Both the position numbers and the translations under genes were made by a program. The notes beneath the pieces were generated by a model that saw only the letters and a program-made list of their open reading frames with translations, had not been told where the DNA came from and did not search any database. This document shows, piece after piece, positions 16,472-24,550 of a stretch of 64,000 nucleotides of DNA. The stretch comes from Actinoplanes xinjiangensis (GTDB lineage Bacteria > Actinomycetota > Actinomycetes > Mycobacteriales > Micromonosporaceae): assembly GCF_003148685.1 (NCBI RefSeq), contig NZ_QGGR01000017.1:1-64000 (forward strand), written 5' to 3'. Every line of letters starts with the position of its first letter. Position 1 is the stretch's first letter.

Positions 16472-18109
16472 GTGGGGAGCGAACGGGAACGGCGGCGTGT
16501 CGCGGTCCTGCGGGAGTACCACCTCCTCGACACTCCGCCGTCCGCCGAGTTGGAGGCCGTGGTCCGGGTCGCCGCGACGGTCGCCGGTGTGCCCGCCGCG
16601 ACGCTGAACCTGCTCGACGACGTGAAGCAGTACCAGCTGACCACGGTCGGCGTCGCCGGGCGGCAGTGCGCCCGGGACGACTCGATGTGCGCGGTACGCC
16701 TGGACCGCGGCGTCTTCGTGCACGTGCCGGACGCCCGGGAGGAGCCGGACTACCGGGACAACCCGTGGGTGACCGGTGAACTGGGCCGGATCGTGTTCTA
16801 CGCCTCGGCGCCACTGATCAGCCCGGGTGGCCACGTGCTGGGCACGCTGTGCGTCTTCGACGACCGGCCGCGGCGGCTGACCCGGGAGCAGATCGGCCGG
16901 CTGCGGGACCTGGCCGGGATCGTGGTCGCGTTCTTCGAACGGCGCCGGCTCGCCCGCCTGTCGGCCGGGCTCGAGGAGACCATCCGGGCCCGGGAGCAGT
17001 GGACCCGTACCGTGCTGGACAGCATCGACGAGGCGGTGATCGCGGTCGACCCGTCGGGCGGGGTCATCCTGATCAACAGGGCCGCCCACGCCCTGCACCC
17101 GGACGCCGGCCTGACCGCGGGCCCGGACGGGGCGGCGGCACGCTACCGGCTGTACGAACCGGACGGCCGGACCCCGGTCCCGGACGATCAGGTGCCGCTC
17201 GTCGTCGCGATGCGCGACGGCGTGCCGGTCACCGGTCGGGAGCTGATGATCCAGGCGCCCGGCCGGAGCCCGCGGTCGATGCTGGCGAACGCGGCGCCAC
17301 TACGGACCGCCGACGGCACGGTGCACGGCGCCGTCGTCGCCCTGCACGACGTCACCGCCGAACACGCCCGGCAGCGGCTTCTCCAGGAGGCCCACGAGCG
17401 GCTCGCCGCCGCCAACACCGAGCTGCGCCGCTCCAACACCGATCTGGCCAACTTCGCGGGGGCGGTCAGCCATGACCTGGTCGCTCCGCTGGCGGCCGTC
17501 GGTGGATATCTGGAGCTGCTCGGTGACCCGGACGAGGTGCCGGAGCAGCCGCGGGTGGCCGAGTGGGTCGCGGCGGCGGCGCGGGCGGTGGCCCGGATGC
17601 GGGACCTGATCGACGCGCTGCTCGACCACGCGCGGGCCGGCAGAGCTCCGGTGCGGGCGCTTGCCGTACCGCTGGGAGATCTGATCGGCGAGGTGCTGCA
17701 CGACCTGGACCCGGAGATCACCGCGGCGGGTGCACGCGTCAGCGTGCCCGGCCCGCTGCCGGAGGTGACCGGCGACCCGGTGCTGATCCGGCAGCTGATG
17801 CGGGAGCTGATCGGCAACGCCGTCAGGTACCGGCACCCGGACCGGCCGGCCCACGCCGAGATCACCGCCGACGGCCCGGCCGTGCGGATCGCCGACAACG
17901 GGACCGGCATCCCGGCGGAGCGCCGCGAGGAGGTGTTCGGCATGTTCGCCCGCGTCGACGGGCAGACCGCGCGGAGGCACGGCATCGGACTGTCCAGCTG
18001 CCTGCGGATCGTCGAGCGGCACGGCGGGACGATCACGATCGGGGACACGCCGGGCGGCGGCGTCACGGTGACGGTGACGCTGCCCGGGAAATGGTCAGTT
18101 CGCCGGTAG
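16472..18109 (+). CDS. GAF-PAS sensor histidine kinase (first of tandem pair)
   Basis: A 545-residue cytoplasmic sensor kinase with no membrane span. Residues about 25-160 form a GAF domain (RDDSMCAVRL, YASAPLISPGGHVLGTLCVFD), about 180-295 a PAS domain, and about 320-390 the HisKA dimerisation domain with the phospho-acceptor at His334 (AVSHDLVAPL). The ATPase follows, with an N-box (LIGNAVRY), DNGTGIP and GIGLSS. The GTG at 16472 lies 7 nt after a GCCGATAG promoter element with no ribosome site, suggesting leaderless translation. No response regulator is adjacent, so it is an orphan. It is a paralogue of the next gene. Confidence 0.92.
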   Translation: MGSERERRRVAVLREYHLLDTPPSAELEAVVRVAATVAGVPAATLNLLDDVKQYQLTTVGVAGRQCARDDSMCAVRLDRGVFVHVPDAREEPDYRDNPWVTGELGRIVFYASAPLISPGGHVLGTLCVFDDRPRRLTREQIGRLRDLAGIVVAFFERRRLARLSAGLEETIRAREQWTRTVLDSIDEAVIAVDPSGGVILINRAAHALHPDAGLTAGPDGAAARYRLYEPDGRTPVPDDQVPLVVAMRDGVPVTGRELMIQAPGRSPRSMLANAAPLRTADGTVHGAVVALHDVTAEHARQRLLQEAHERLAAANTELRRSNTDLANFAGAVSHDLVAPLAAVGGYLELLGDPDEVPEQPRVAEWVAAAARAVARMRDLIDALLDHARAGRAPVRALAVPLGDLIGEVLHDLDPEITAAGARVSVPGPLPEVTGDPVLIRQLMRELIGNAVRYRHPDRPAHAEITADGPAVRIADNGTGIPAERREEVFGMFARVDGQTARRHGIGLSSCLRIVERHGGTITIGDTPGGGVTVTVTLPGKWSVRR

Positions 18110-18121
18110 GGGTGCCGATCG
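18094..18121 (+). promoter_or_regulatory. FliA/WhiG-like sigma factor promoter, second copy
   Basis: GTCA, 16 nt, then GCCGATCG, again exactly 7 nt before a GTG start. It overlaps the last codons of the upstream kinase. The identical geometry of the two copies argues against coincidence, although paralogous genes could simply share inherited sequence. Confidence 0.5.
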
Positions 18122-18128
18122 GACAGGG

Positions 18129-19772
18129 GTGGATCTGGCTGAACGCCTGTCGGAACGCGAGCGCCGGCGACTTGCCGCGCTGCACGAGTACCGCCTGCTC
18201 GACGCGCCGGCCGGGGACGAGCTGGAGGCCGTCGTGCGGGTCGCCGCCACCGTGGCCGGGGTACCGAACGCCACGCTCAACCTGATCGACGAGAACCGCC
18301 AGTGCCAGCTCACCACCGTCGGCTTCGAGGGCGGCGACTCGGACCGCTCCGACTCGATGTGCGCGGTCCGTTTCGAGTCCGGCCGGACCACCTACGTCAG
18401 GGATGCCCGCACCGACCCGGTCTTCCGCCACAATCCGTGGGTCACCGGGGTGCTGGCCGGTGTCCGCTTCTACGCGTCGTTTCCGCTCGTCACGCCGGAA
18501 GGGCACGCGCTGGGGTCGCTGTGCGTCTTCGACGACGAGCCGGGGGAGCTGAACGGCGAGCAGATCGAGCGGCTCGAGGACCTGGCCGGGATCATCCTGG
18601 CGCTGTTCGAGCGGCGGCGGCAGGCACGGATCAACGCCGACCTGGCGGCGTTGGCCGAGGAACGGCAGCGGTGGACCGACACGCTGCTGGAGACGATCGA
18701 CGTGGCGGTGGTGGCGGCCGACCGGAACGGGCAGCCGACCCTGTTCAACCGGGCCGCGCGGGAGTGGCACGGGCTGGACGGTCCCGCCGGCCGGTATCGG
18801 CTGCTCGAGACCGACGGGGTCACCCCGCTCGCGCCGGAACGGGAGCCGCTGCGGCGCGCACTGCGGGAAGGCGGCGTCAAGGACGCCGAGATGATCATCG
18901 AGCGGCCCGGCCGGGAACCGCTGCACGTCAGTGTCAGCGGCCGGGCGCTGGCCGGGCCGGGTGGCGTCCGGTGCGGTGCGGTGGTCGCGATGAACGACGT
19001 GACGGGCGCCCGGGCCCAGCAGCGGGCGATCGAGGAGGCCCGGCGGGAGCTGGCCGCCGCCAACGCCGACCTGCGCCGGTCGAACGCCGACCTCAGCAAC
19101 TTCGCCGGGGCGGTCAGCCACGACCTGGTCGCGCCGCTGACCTCGGTCGGCGGCTACCTGGAGCTGATCGGCGACGAGGTGGACGGCAGGCCGAAGCAGT
19201 GGGCGCAGGCGGCGTCCCGGGCGGTCACCCGGATGCGCGACCTGATCGGGTCGCTGCTCGGATACGCGCAGGCCGGCAGCGCGCCGGTCCGCCGGGCGAC
19301 CGCCGACCTGGCCGACCTGTTCGAGCAGGTCCGCACGGATCTGCGCCCGGCCGCCGAGGCCGCCGGCGCGACGGTCGAGGCGGCCGGCCCGCTGCCCGTC
19401 GCCGACGGTGATCCGGTGCTGATCCGGCAGCTGCTGCAGAACCTGATCGGCAACGCGATCAAGTACCGCGATCCGTCCCGGGCGTGCCGGGTCACGGTCG
19501 CCGCCGGACACGGCCCGGCCGGCTGGACCGTCGCGGTCGCCGACAACGGCCTGGGCATCCCGTCCGAGCAGCGGCAGCGGGTCTTCGAGATGTTCACCCG
19601 GCTCGGCACCGGCACCGCCGGCGGACACGGGATCGGGCTCTCCACCTGCTGGCGGATCGTGGAGCGGCACGGTGGCGACATCCGGGTCGACGAGACGCCC
19701 GGCGGTGGCACCACCGTGCTGTTCACCCTGCCCGAGCGGGACGGTCAGAACAGCGGTGACCGGCCCTTGTAG
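18129..19772 (+). CDS. GAF-PAS sensor histidine kinase (second of tandem pair)
   Basis: A 547-residue soluble histidine kinase built like its upstream neighbour: GAF (about residues 30-165), PAS (about 185-295), a HisKA domain with phospho-acceptor His331 (AVSHDLVAPL) and a HATPase domain (LIGNAIKY, DNGLGIP, GIGLSTC). The GTG start lies 7 nt after GCCGATCG. Sequence similarity across the full length shows a tandem duplication; the sensory domains differ most, suggesting different ligands. Its last 28 nt overlap the convergent secreted gene. No cognate regulator is encoded nearby. Confidence 0.92.
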   Translation: MDLAERLSERERRRLAALHEYRLLDAPAGDELEAVVRVAATVAGVPNATLNLIDENRQCQLTTVGFEGGDSDRSDSMCAVRFESGRTTYVRDARTDPVFRHNPWVTGVLAGVRFYASFPLVTPEGHALGSLCVFDDEPGELNGEQIERLEDLAGIILALFERRRQARINADLAALAEERQRWTDTLLETIDVAVVAADRNGQPTLFNRAAREWHGLDGPAGRYRLLETDGVTPLAPEREPLRRALREGGVKDAEMIIERPGREPLHVSVSGRALAGPGGVRCGAVVAMNDVTGARAQQRAIEEARRELAAANADLRRSNADLSNFAGAVSHDLVAPLTSVGGYLELIGDEVDGRPKQWAQAASRAVTRMRDLIGSLLGYAQAGSAPVRRATADLADLFEQVRTDLRPAAEAAGATVEAAGPLPVADGDPVLIRQLLQNLIGNAIKYRDPSRACRVTVAAGHGPAGWTVAVADNGLGIPSEQRQRVFEMFTRLGTGTAGGHGIGLSTCWRIVERHGGDIRVDETPGGGTTVLFTLPERDGQNSGDRPL

Positions 19773-21343
19773 CCGGTGCTGACGCGCAGTCCGGCGACGA
19801 AGCCCTTGCCGTTGCCGCGGTAGACCATCAGGTGGCCGGTCGACGACTGGACCGCGGCCAGGTCGGTCCACCCGTCCCGGTCGAAGTCGCCGGCGCCCAG
19901 CAGGTCGCGCAGCCCGGCCGCGGTGCCGACCTTGAGGGCCGCCTGGAAACCGCCGGTCTTCCCACGGTAGAGGTACAGCGCCCCGGTGCTGTTCAGCTTG
20001 ACCAGCAGGTCCTGGAACCCGTCCCGGTTGAAGTCGCCGACGCCGGCGAACTCGCTGCGGTTGTTCCAGTCGCCGTACGCCAGCGCCGTCCGCTTGCCGA
20101 ACCTGGCGCCCTTCATCCCCGGGTAGAGGTAGACGTTGCCGTTGCTGGTCTGCGCGGCGAGCATGTCCGGGTAGCCGTCCCGGTTGAAGTCGCCGATCGC
20201 GGTGAGCTCCCGCATGTGGCCGAAGTTCTTGTACAGCTGCTTGCGGGCGCCGAACTTCCCGCTGCTCAGGCCGGGGTAGAAGAACACCGCACCGGCTCTG
20301 GTCCGCACGATCAGGTCGGTCAGGCCGTTCCGGTCGAGGTCCATCCGCAGCAGCGCGTTCGCCGACGGGTAGACGCCGACGTGGGTCCGGCCGCCCTCGG
20401 AGACCCACGTGCCGTTGCCCGGGTAGGCGAACAGGTTGCCGGTCGACGAGGTCCGGGCCATGATGTCCGACCAGCCGTTGCGGTTCCAGTCGGCCAGCTT
20501 CGCCGACGGCAGCCGGGCGAAGTCCAGATAGTCGTTGTCGATGTTGATGGTGACGCCGCCCCAGGTCTCCTGGTGGGCGCCGCGGTACTGCTTCATCCGC
20601 CGCTGCGGGGCCCAGTGGTTCGCCGGGATCACCTTGTCGGTGACCGTGACGACCTGGTCCCAGCGGGCGAAGTCGATGTAGTCGGGCCGCACGTACCCCG
20701 GCCGGTGGTAGACGGCGACCATGTCGGCGATGCCGGTGGCGGCGCTGCTGTAGTAGCCGGAGAAGTAGCCGAAGTCGTGCAGGCGGGCGGTCCACGCGTT
20801 CATGAACGTCAGCACACCGTCGCGGCAGGCGATGTTCTTGCTGTCGTACGACTCCATGTCGTAGATCAGCACGCTCTCCTTCGACAGTCCGAGCGCGACG
20901 GCCTGGCGGACCGCGTCCTCGGCGGTGGCCCGGCCCTGCGCGGCCGCGGTGGCGTTGTCGATGAGGTTCCGCTTCGTCAGCGTGGTGCAGCTGGCCTGCG
21001 GGCCGACGTAGAGCGGGATCAGCCGCCAGCCGCGGGTGATCTGCTCGCGCACCCAGTCGGCGGTCAGGTTGGCCTGCGTACAGCCGCGGTTGTTACCACC
21101 GAAGTAGATGCCGGCCGCCCGGTACGGCGACGACCTGAGCCACGCGGCCATCGTGTCGCTGGACGGGGCGGTGCAGGCGTCGAACCCGAGCCCGGTGAAG
21201 TTGCCCGGCTGCGGCGCGAGCGCGGTGGCGGCCCCGGCGTTGCCGTTGATCAGCGCCAACGGGGCGATGGAGACCGTCACGACCACTGCCGCGAGTAGCC
21301 GCCTCCGGTATCTGACGATTCCGGCGGTGAACTTTCGCAGCAT
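19745..21343 (-). CDS. Secreted DUF1906 glycoside-hydrolase-like protein with FG-GAP repeats
   Basis: A 532-residue exported protein with a signal peptide (RRRLLAAVVVTVSIAPLALINGNAGAA, cleavage near 39). Residues about 48-265 match the Rv2525c-like DUF1906 glycoside hydrolase-like barrel (GLGFDACTAPSSDTMAAW, AGIYFGGNNRGC, LIPLYVG, LIYDMESY). From about 280 to the end there are six or seven FG-GAP/VCBS blades, each with DFNRDG.PD or a variant; these Ca2+-binding loops form a beta-propeller. It likely binds or remodels cell-wall glycans or matrix. It overlaps the second kinase gene by 28 nt at the 3' end. Confidence 0.88.
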   Translation of the reverse strand: MLRKFTAGIVRYRRRLLAAVVVTVSIAPLALINGNAGAATALAPQPGNFTGLGFDACTAPSSDTMAAWLRSSPYRAAGIYFGGNNRGCTQANLTADWVREQITRGWRLIPLYVGPQASCTTLTKRNLIDNATAAAQGRATAEDAVRQAVALGLSKESVLIYDMESYDSKNIACRDGVLTFMNAWTARLHDFGYFSGYYSSAATGIADMVAVYHRPGYVRPDYIDFARWDQVVTVTDKVIPANHWAPQRRMKQYRGAHQETWGGVTINIDNDYLDFARLPSAKLADWNRNGWSDIMARTSSTGNLFAYPGNGTWVSEGGRTHVGVYPSANALLRMDLDRNGLTDLIVRTRAGAVFFYPGLSSGKFGARKQLYKNFGHMRELTAIGDFNRDGYPDMLAAQTSNGNVYLYPGMKGARFGKRTALAYGDWNNRSEFAGVGDFNRDGFQDLLVKLNSTGALYLYRGKTGGFQAALKVGTAAGLRDLLGAGDFDRDGWTDLAAVQSSTGHLMVYRGNGKGFVAGLRVSTGYKGRSPLF

Positions 21344-21548
21344 GGAGACCTACTTCGTCGATACGGAGGGCCCATAGAGGTAAACAGACATGCCGGCGCC
21401 CGGAAATTGACTGTTCGGGCATTTTCCGGGGCGTGCGCCCGCGCCCGACAGTTCACCCGATGTCCATGTCCCGTTGTGCCGGGTGAACGCGAGGCCGCGC
21501 CTATCGTGGTCTCGCGCCTGAACGCACGGTTAACGAGAGGCAAGTGCG

Positions 21549-21869
21549 ATGCGAGGCTCGGTTCTCGAGGTCAGCACGAGCGCGGACGGCAGTGTGGTGA
21601 TCCAGCCGCACGGTGCGGTCGGCCCGGACGAGGCGGTGGAACTCCGGCAGCTGCTGGTGCACACGGTGCGCCGGGTGCGGCCGTTGCGGCTGATCGTCGA
21701 CCTGGCGTACGTCCGCGAACTCGATCCGATCAATCTGGGTTCGGTGGTCGCCGCGTGCAGTCTCGGTGACGACCATCAGGTCGCCGTCTTCGTCGACAAT
21801 CCCAGCGGCCCGCTGGCCGCCCAGCTCGCCGCGGCGGGCCTTCCGGCCCAGCGGCTGCGCCTCGGCTGA
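21549..21869 (+). CDS. STAS domain protein, phospho-site residue absent
   Basis: A 106-residue single STAS domain, the fold of anti-sigma factor antagonists. The pattern of GAVGPDEAVELRQLLV, LRLIVDLAYVRELDPINLGSVVAAC and the C-terminal helix fits. In SpoIIAA-type antagonists the loop reads D-S/T-x-G with a phosphorylated Ser/Thr; here it reads LDPINLG (about residues 58-64), with no Ser or Thr. It may therefore bind a partner constitutively or have a different role. The start at 21549 follows AGAGGCAAG. No anti-sigma kinase gene is adjacent. Confidence 0.78.
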   Translation: MRGSVLEVSTSADGSVVIQPHGAVGPDEAVELRQLLVHTVRRVRPLRLIVDLAYVRELDPINLGSVVAACSLGDDHQVAVFVDNPSGPLAAQLAAAGLPAQRLRLG

Positions 21870-21934
21870 CGGTTTCGGTCAGCGGTCATCATCCGTCCAT
21901 CCGCCGTTAACCTGCGGAGACGTAGCATCCGGCG

Positions 21935-22489
21935 ATGACCGCTGTTCTCGCTCCCACCCGCGCCCTGCTGGCCCGGTCCGTCGCCGAGTCCCTGATCGGT
22001 GACAGCGGCAACCGGTGGAAGCACACGGCCGGGGTGGCGCAGCGGGCCGCCGAGCTCGCCGACCGGCTCGACCTCGACCCGGACGTCCTGGTGGCCGCCG
22101 CGTGGCTGCACGACGTCGGCTACGCCGCGCCGATCGCACTGACCGGTTTCCATCCGCTGGACGGCGCCGTGCACCTGAGCGCCGAGGGCTGGCCGGCCCG
22201 GATCGCCGGTCTGGTCGCCTACCACTCCGGCGCCCGGTTCGTGGGTGCCGCCCGCGGCCTCGGCGAGCAGATGGCGGTGTTCCCCGACGAGCGCAGCCTG
22301 ATGGCCGACGCGCTCACCTACGCCGACCAGACGGTCGGCCCGACCGGGGTCCGGGTCGACACCGAGACGCGCTACGCGGAGATGCTGCACCGCCAGGGCC
22401 CCTGCTCCTGGAACGCGAAGGTCGGCGCCGACCGCCGCCCCTACCTACGGGCCATCGCCGCCCGCGTCGAGCACCTGCTGGCCGTCTAG
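21935..22489 (+). CDS. HD domain protein
   Basis: A 184-residue HD-domain protein, probably a metal-dependent phosphohydrolase. The ligands appear as H in RWKHTAGVA (about residue 30), HD in AAWLHDVGYA (about 54-55), further histidines in TGFHPLDGAVH and YHSG, and an aspartate in LTYADQTV (about 127). No partner domain is attached, so the substrate (a nucleotide or another phosphoester) cannot be told. The last 45 nt overlap the convergent M20 peptidase gene. The start at 21935 lacks an obvious ribosome site. Confidence 0.85.
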   Translation: MTAVLAPTRALLARSVAESLIGDSGNRWKHTAGVAQRAAELADRLDLDPDVLVAAAWLHDVGYAAPIALTGFHPLDGAVHLSAEGWPARIAGLVAYHSGARFVGAARGLGEQMAVFPDERSLMADALTYADQTVGPTGVRVDTETRYAEMLHRQGPCSWNAKVGADRRPYLRAIAARVEHLLAV

Positions 22490-23551
22490 ACCCTTCAGAA
22501 AACCTTCGAGCGCCTTGCAGTACGGCGTGAGCGTGCGCAGATCGACATACTCCTCCGGACCGTGCTGCCCGTCGCCACCCGGCCCGAAGATCACCGCGGG
22601 CACCCCCACGGCCGAGTAGAAACGCCCGTCCGCCGCCCCGTGCTTGCGCAGCAGCGACCCGTCGAACCCGGCGTCCCGGGCGGCCCGCTGGAGCAGCAGC
22701 ACCTCCGCACCGCCGGGATCGGCGTAGTGCGGCGCACCCAGCGCCTCGACCGTCGCCGTCAGGCCGGTGACCTCGCTGAGGAACGCGGCCACCTCGTCCG
22801 GCCCGCGCCCGGCCAGTTCGGTGTCCGACGGCGGGAACCGGATGTCCAGCAGGGCGGTGGCCTCCGCCGGGACCACGTTGGCGGCCTGGTTCGGGGTGTC
22901 GATCCGGGCCACGTTGACGGTCGTCACCCACGCCTCGGCGGCCGGTGACGGAAGGCGGTCCAGCAGCCGGCGCACGCCCTCGGTCACCGCGACCAGCGCG
23001 TTCGACCCGAGCCACGGGTAGGCGGCGTGCGCGGTCCGGCCGGACGCCGACAGCCGGGCCCGGATGATCCCCTTCGACTCGGTGACCACCCGCAGCCCGC
23101 TCTGCTCCCCGATGATCACGAAGCCGGCCCGGACGCCCTGCGCCACCTGGTGACCGGTGCCGTCGAAGCCGCCCACCTCCTCGTCGGTGACCAGCTGCAA
23201 CGCCAGGCCGTAGGGCAGGGTGGCGGCCAGGTCCCGGAAGACCCGGGTCATCACCAGGGCGGCGGCCTTCATGTCGTGGGCGCCGCGGCCGTAGAGGCGG
23301 TCGCCGTCCAGGCGCGGGGTGAACTGGTGCGGCTCGCCGGGCACCACGTCCAGATGCGCGTTGAGCATCACCCGCGGCGGGCCGGCCCGGCCGGGGACGG
23401 TCAGCAGGGCGCTCGGCCTGCCACGGGACTCGAACCGGCGTACCCCGAAATCGGGACCGGCGACCGTGAGCAGCAGGTCGAGCGCACGCCGCAGCTCGTC
23501 CGGGCGATCCGCGGTCGAGCGGATCGCGATCAGCTCCGCGAGCTCCTCCAT
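22445..23551 (-). CDS. M20 family metallopeptidase
   Basis: A 368-residue di-zinc hydrolase of the M20 family (the acetylornithine deacetylase/succinyl-diaminopimelate desuccinylase group). Ligands and catalytic residues are visible: NAHLDVVPG (His and catalytic Asp, about 64-72), GRGAHDMKAA (bridging Asp, about 88-97), the general base in TDEEVGG (about 121-127), and the late His in GPGGDGQHGPEEYVD. The small dimerisation domain lies between about 170 and 280. It removes an acyl group or splits a dipeptide; the exact substrate is unclear. It reads 45 nt into the convergent HD gene. Confidence 0.9.
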   Translation of the reverse strand: MEELAELIAIRSTADRPDELRRALDLLLTVAGPDFGVRRFESRGRPSALLTVPGRAGPPRVMLNAHLDVVPGEPHQFTPRLDGDRLYGRGAHDMKAAALVMTRVFRDLAATLPYGLALQLVTDEEVGGFDGTGHQVAQGVRAGFVIIGEQSGLRVVTESKGIIRARLSASGRTAHAAYPWLGSNALVAVTEGVRRLLDRLPSPAAEAWVTTVNVARIDTPNQAANVVPAEATALLDIRFPPSDTELAGRGPDEVAAFLSEVTGLTATVEALGAPHYADPGGAEVLLLQRAARDAGFDGSLLRKHGAADGRFYSAVGVPAVIFGPGGDGQHGPEEYVDLRTLTPYCKALEGFLKGLDGQQVLDAGGDGP

Positions 23552-23560
23552 GGAGGGACC

Positions 23561-24346
23561 CTACGCCGGAAGTCGCTCGCCCGCCTCGATCGCGACGGCC
23601 AGCCGGTTGCCGGCCGGCGGCAGCGGACAGGTCGCGAACTCGGTGTACGCGCACGGCAGGTTCGTGGCCCGGTTGAAGTCCAGCGTGACCGTGCCGTCGG
23701 CGGCCGGCGCCGCGACGGCCAGACTCCGGTTGGCCGCGTAGGTGGTCAGCCCCGAGGTCGCGTCGGTGAACAGCACGGACAGCGATCCCGGCGTGGTCCC
23801 GTTGAACGCGGTGAGCGTGAGCGGCTCCCCGCCGATCTCGAACGCGACCCGCCCCGGCGACTCGTAGACGTGCTCGATGCCCTCGGCCACCGAACCCACG
23901 GTGATCGGCTCCGGTTCGCTGAACGGCAGGTAACGCCCGGTCACCACCCATTTCTCGTCGGCCGGGTAGGCGGGCGTGCCGGTGTAGGCGGCGAGCACCG
24001 GGCTCGCCGGGTTCCGCGGCCGCACCACGTCGAAGCCGCCGCGCCGGGCGATCTCGATCCGGACGTCGCCGTGCTCGACGACCCGGTCGGCGCGCTCCGC
24101 CAGAGGCTCGAACGTGTGGGTGCCGGTGATCGTCCCGGCATCGGTGACCAGTGACTCACCGGCACCGAGCGCGACGGTGACCCCGGAGGGCCCGGTGCTC
24201 CACGCGCCGGGGGCGTCGGCGAAGCTCTGCGGCGTCCCGGTGAGCCAGTGCAGGCCGGTGATGGCGAGGAAGCCGTGCGGATCGGCGCGCCGCTTCTCGT
24301 GCTCGGTGTGCCATTGGTCCCACCGCTGCTGGAACGAGGTCGTCAT
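23561..24346 (-). CDS. DUF1684 family protein
   Basis: A 261-residue soluble protein of the DUF1684 family. Typical features are the start W..WH..HE..RADPHGFLAITGLHWLTG, the central VRPRNPASPVLAAYTGTPAYP, and the C-terminal VTLDFNRATNLPCAYTEFATCPLPPAGNRL (about 225-254) with conserved Asn and Cys. The biochemical role is unknown. It sits 9 nt upstream of the M20 peptidase start on the same strand, so the two are probably one operon. Confidence 0.88.
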   Translation of the reverse strand: MTTSFQQRWDQWHTEHEKRRADPHGFLAITGLHWLTGTPQSFADAPGAWSTGPSGVTVALGAGESLVTDAGTITGTHTFEPLAERADRVVEHGDVRIEIARRGGFDVVRPRNPASPVLAAYTGTPAYPADEKWVVTGRYLPFSEPEPITVGSVAEGIEHVYESPGRVAFEIGGEPLTLTAFNGTTPGSLSVLFTDATSGLTTYAANRSLAVAAPAADGTVTLDFNRATNLPCAYTEFATCPLPPAGNRLAVAIEAGERLPA

Positions 24347-24420
24347 GGATCAAGACTGTAATCCCTACTTTCAGCGTGGGAAATGGACGCCGGACGTGAC
24401 GTCTGCTAATTTCGGCTGCA

Positions 24421-24523
24421 GGTCATGAGTGCCAGCGCGTAGCCCCGGCTTGCTGGCCGGCAACCCTCCGTTCGCGACGGGGTGCCCCGGGTGAGGACCG
24501 GGCCGCTGCCGTCCGGCAGCGGC
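24421..24523 (+). ncRNA. SAM-IV riboswitch
   Basis: A leader RNA with the conserved core of SAM-IV: GGTCATGAGTGCCAGCG, AGCCCCGGC, TGCTGGCCGGCAACCCTCC, then GACGGGGTGCCCCGGGTGA, closed by P1 (GGTC 24421-24424 with GACC 24496-24499). A perfect 9-bp hairpin (24502-24510 with 24515-24523) follows and may be the 3' stem or the expression platform. The class is actinobacterial and represses sulfur amino-acid genes when S-adenosylmethionine is plentiful. It lies 28 nt upstream of a class V aminotransferase start. Confidence 0.88.
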
Positions 24524-24550
24524 AAACGGCGAACCCGTGGAGGCGCGGTC

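Noticed and set aside
18063..20795. A 910-residue open frame on the minus strand across the two histidine kinases
   Set aside because: It is antisense to two well-supported kinases, low in complexity and rich in Arg, Gly and Pro, with no recognisable domain. Long antisense frames are expected at this GC content.
24502..24523. Independent intrinsic terminator after the riboswitch core
   Set aside because: The 9-bp hairpin lies where SAM-IV has its 3' structure and is not followed by a U-tract, so I include it in the riboswitch.
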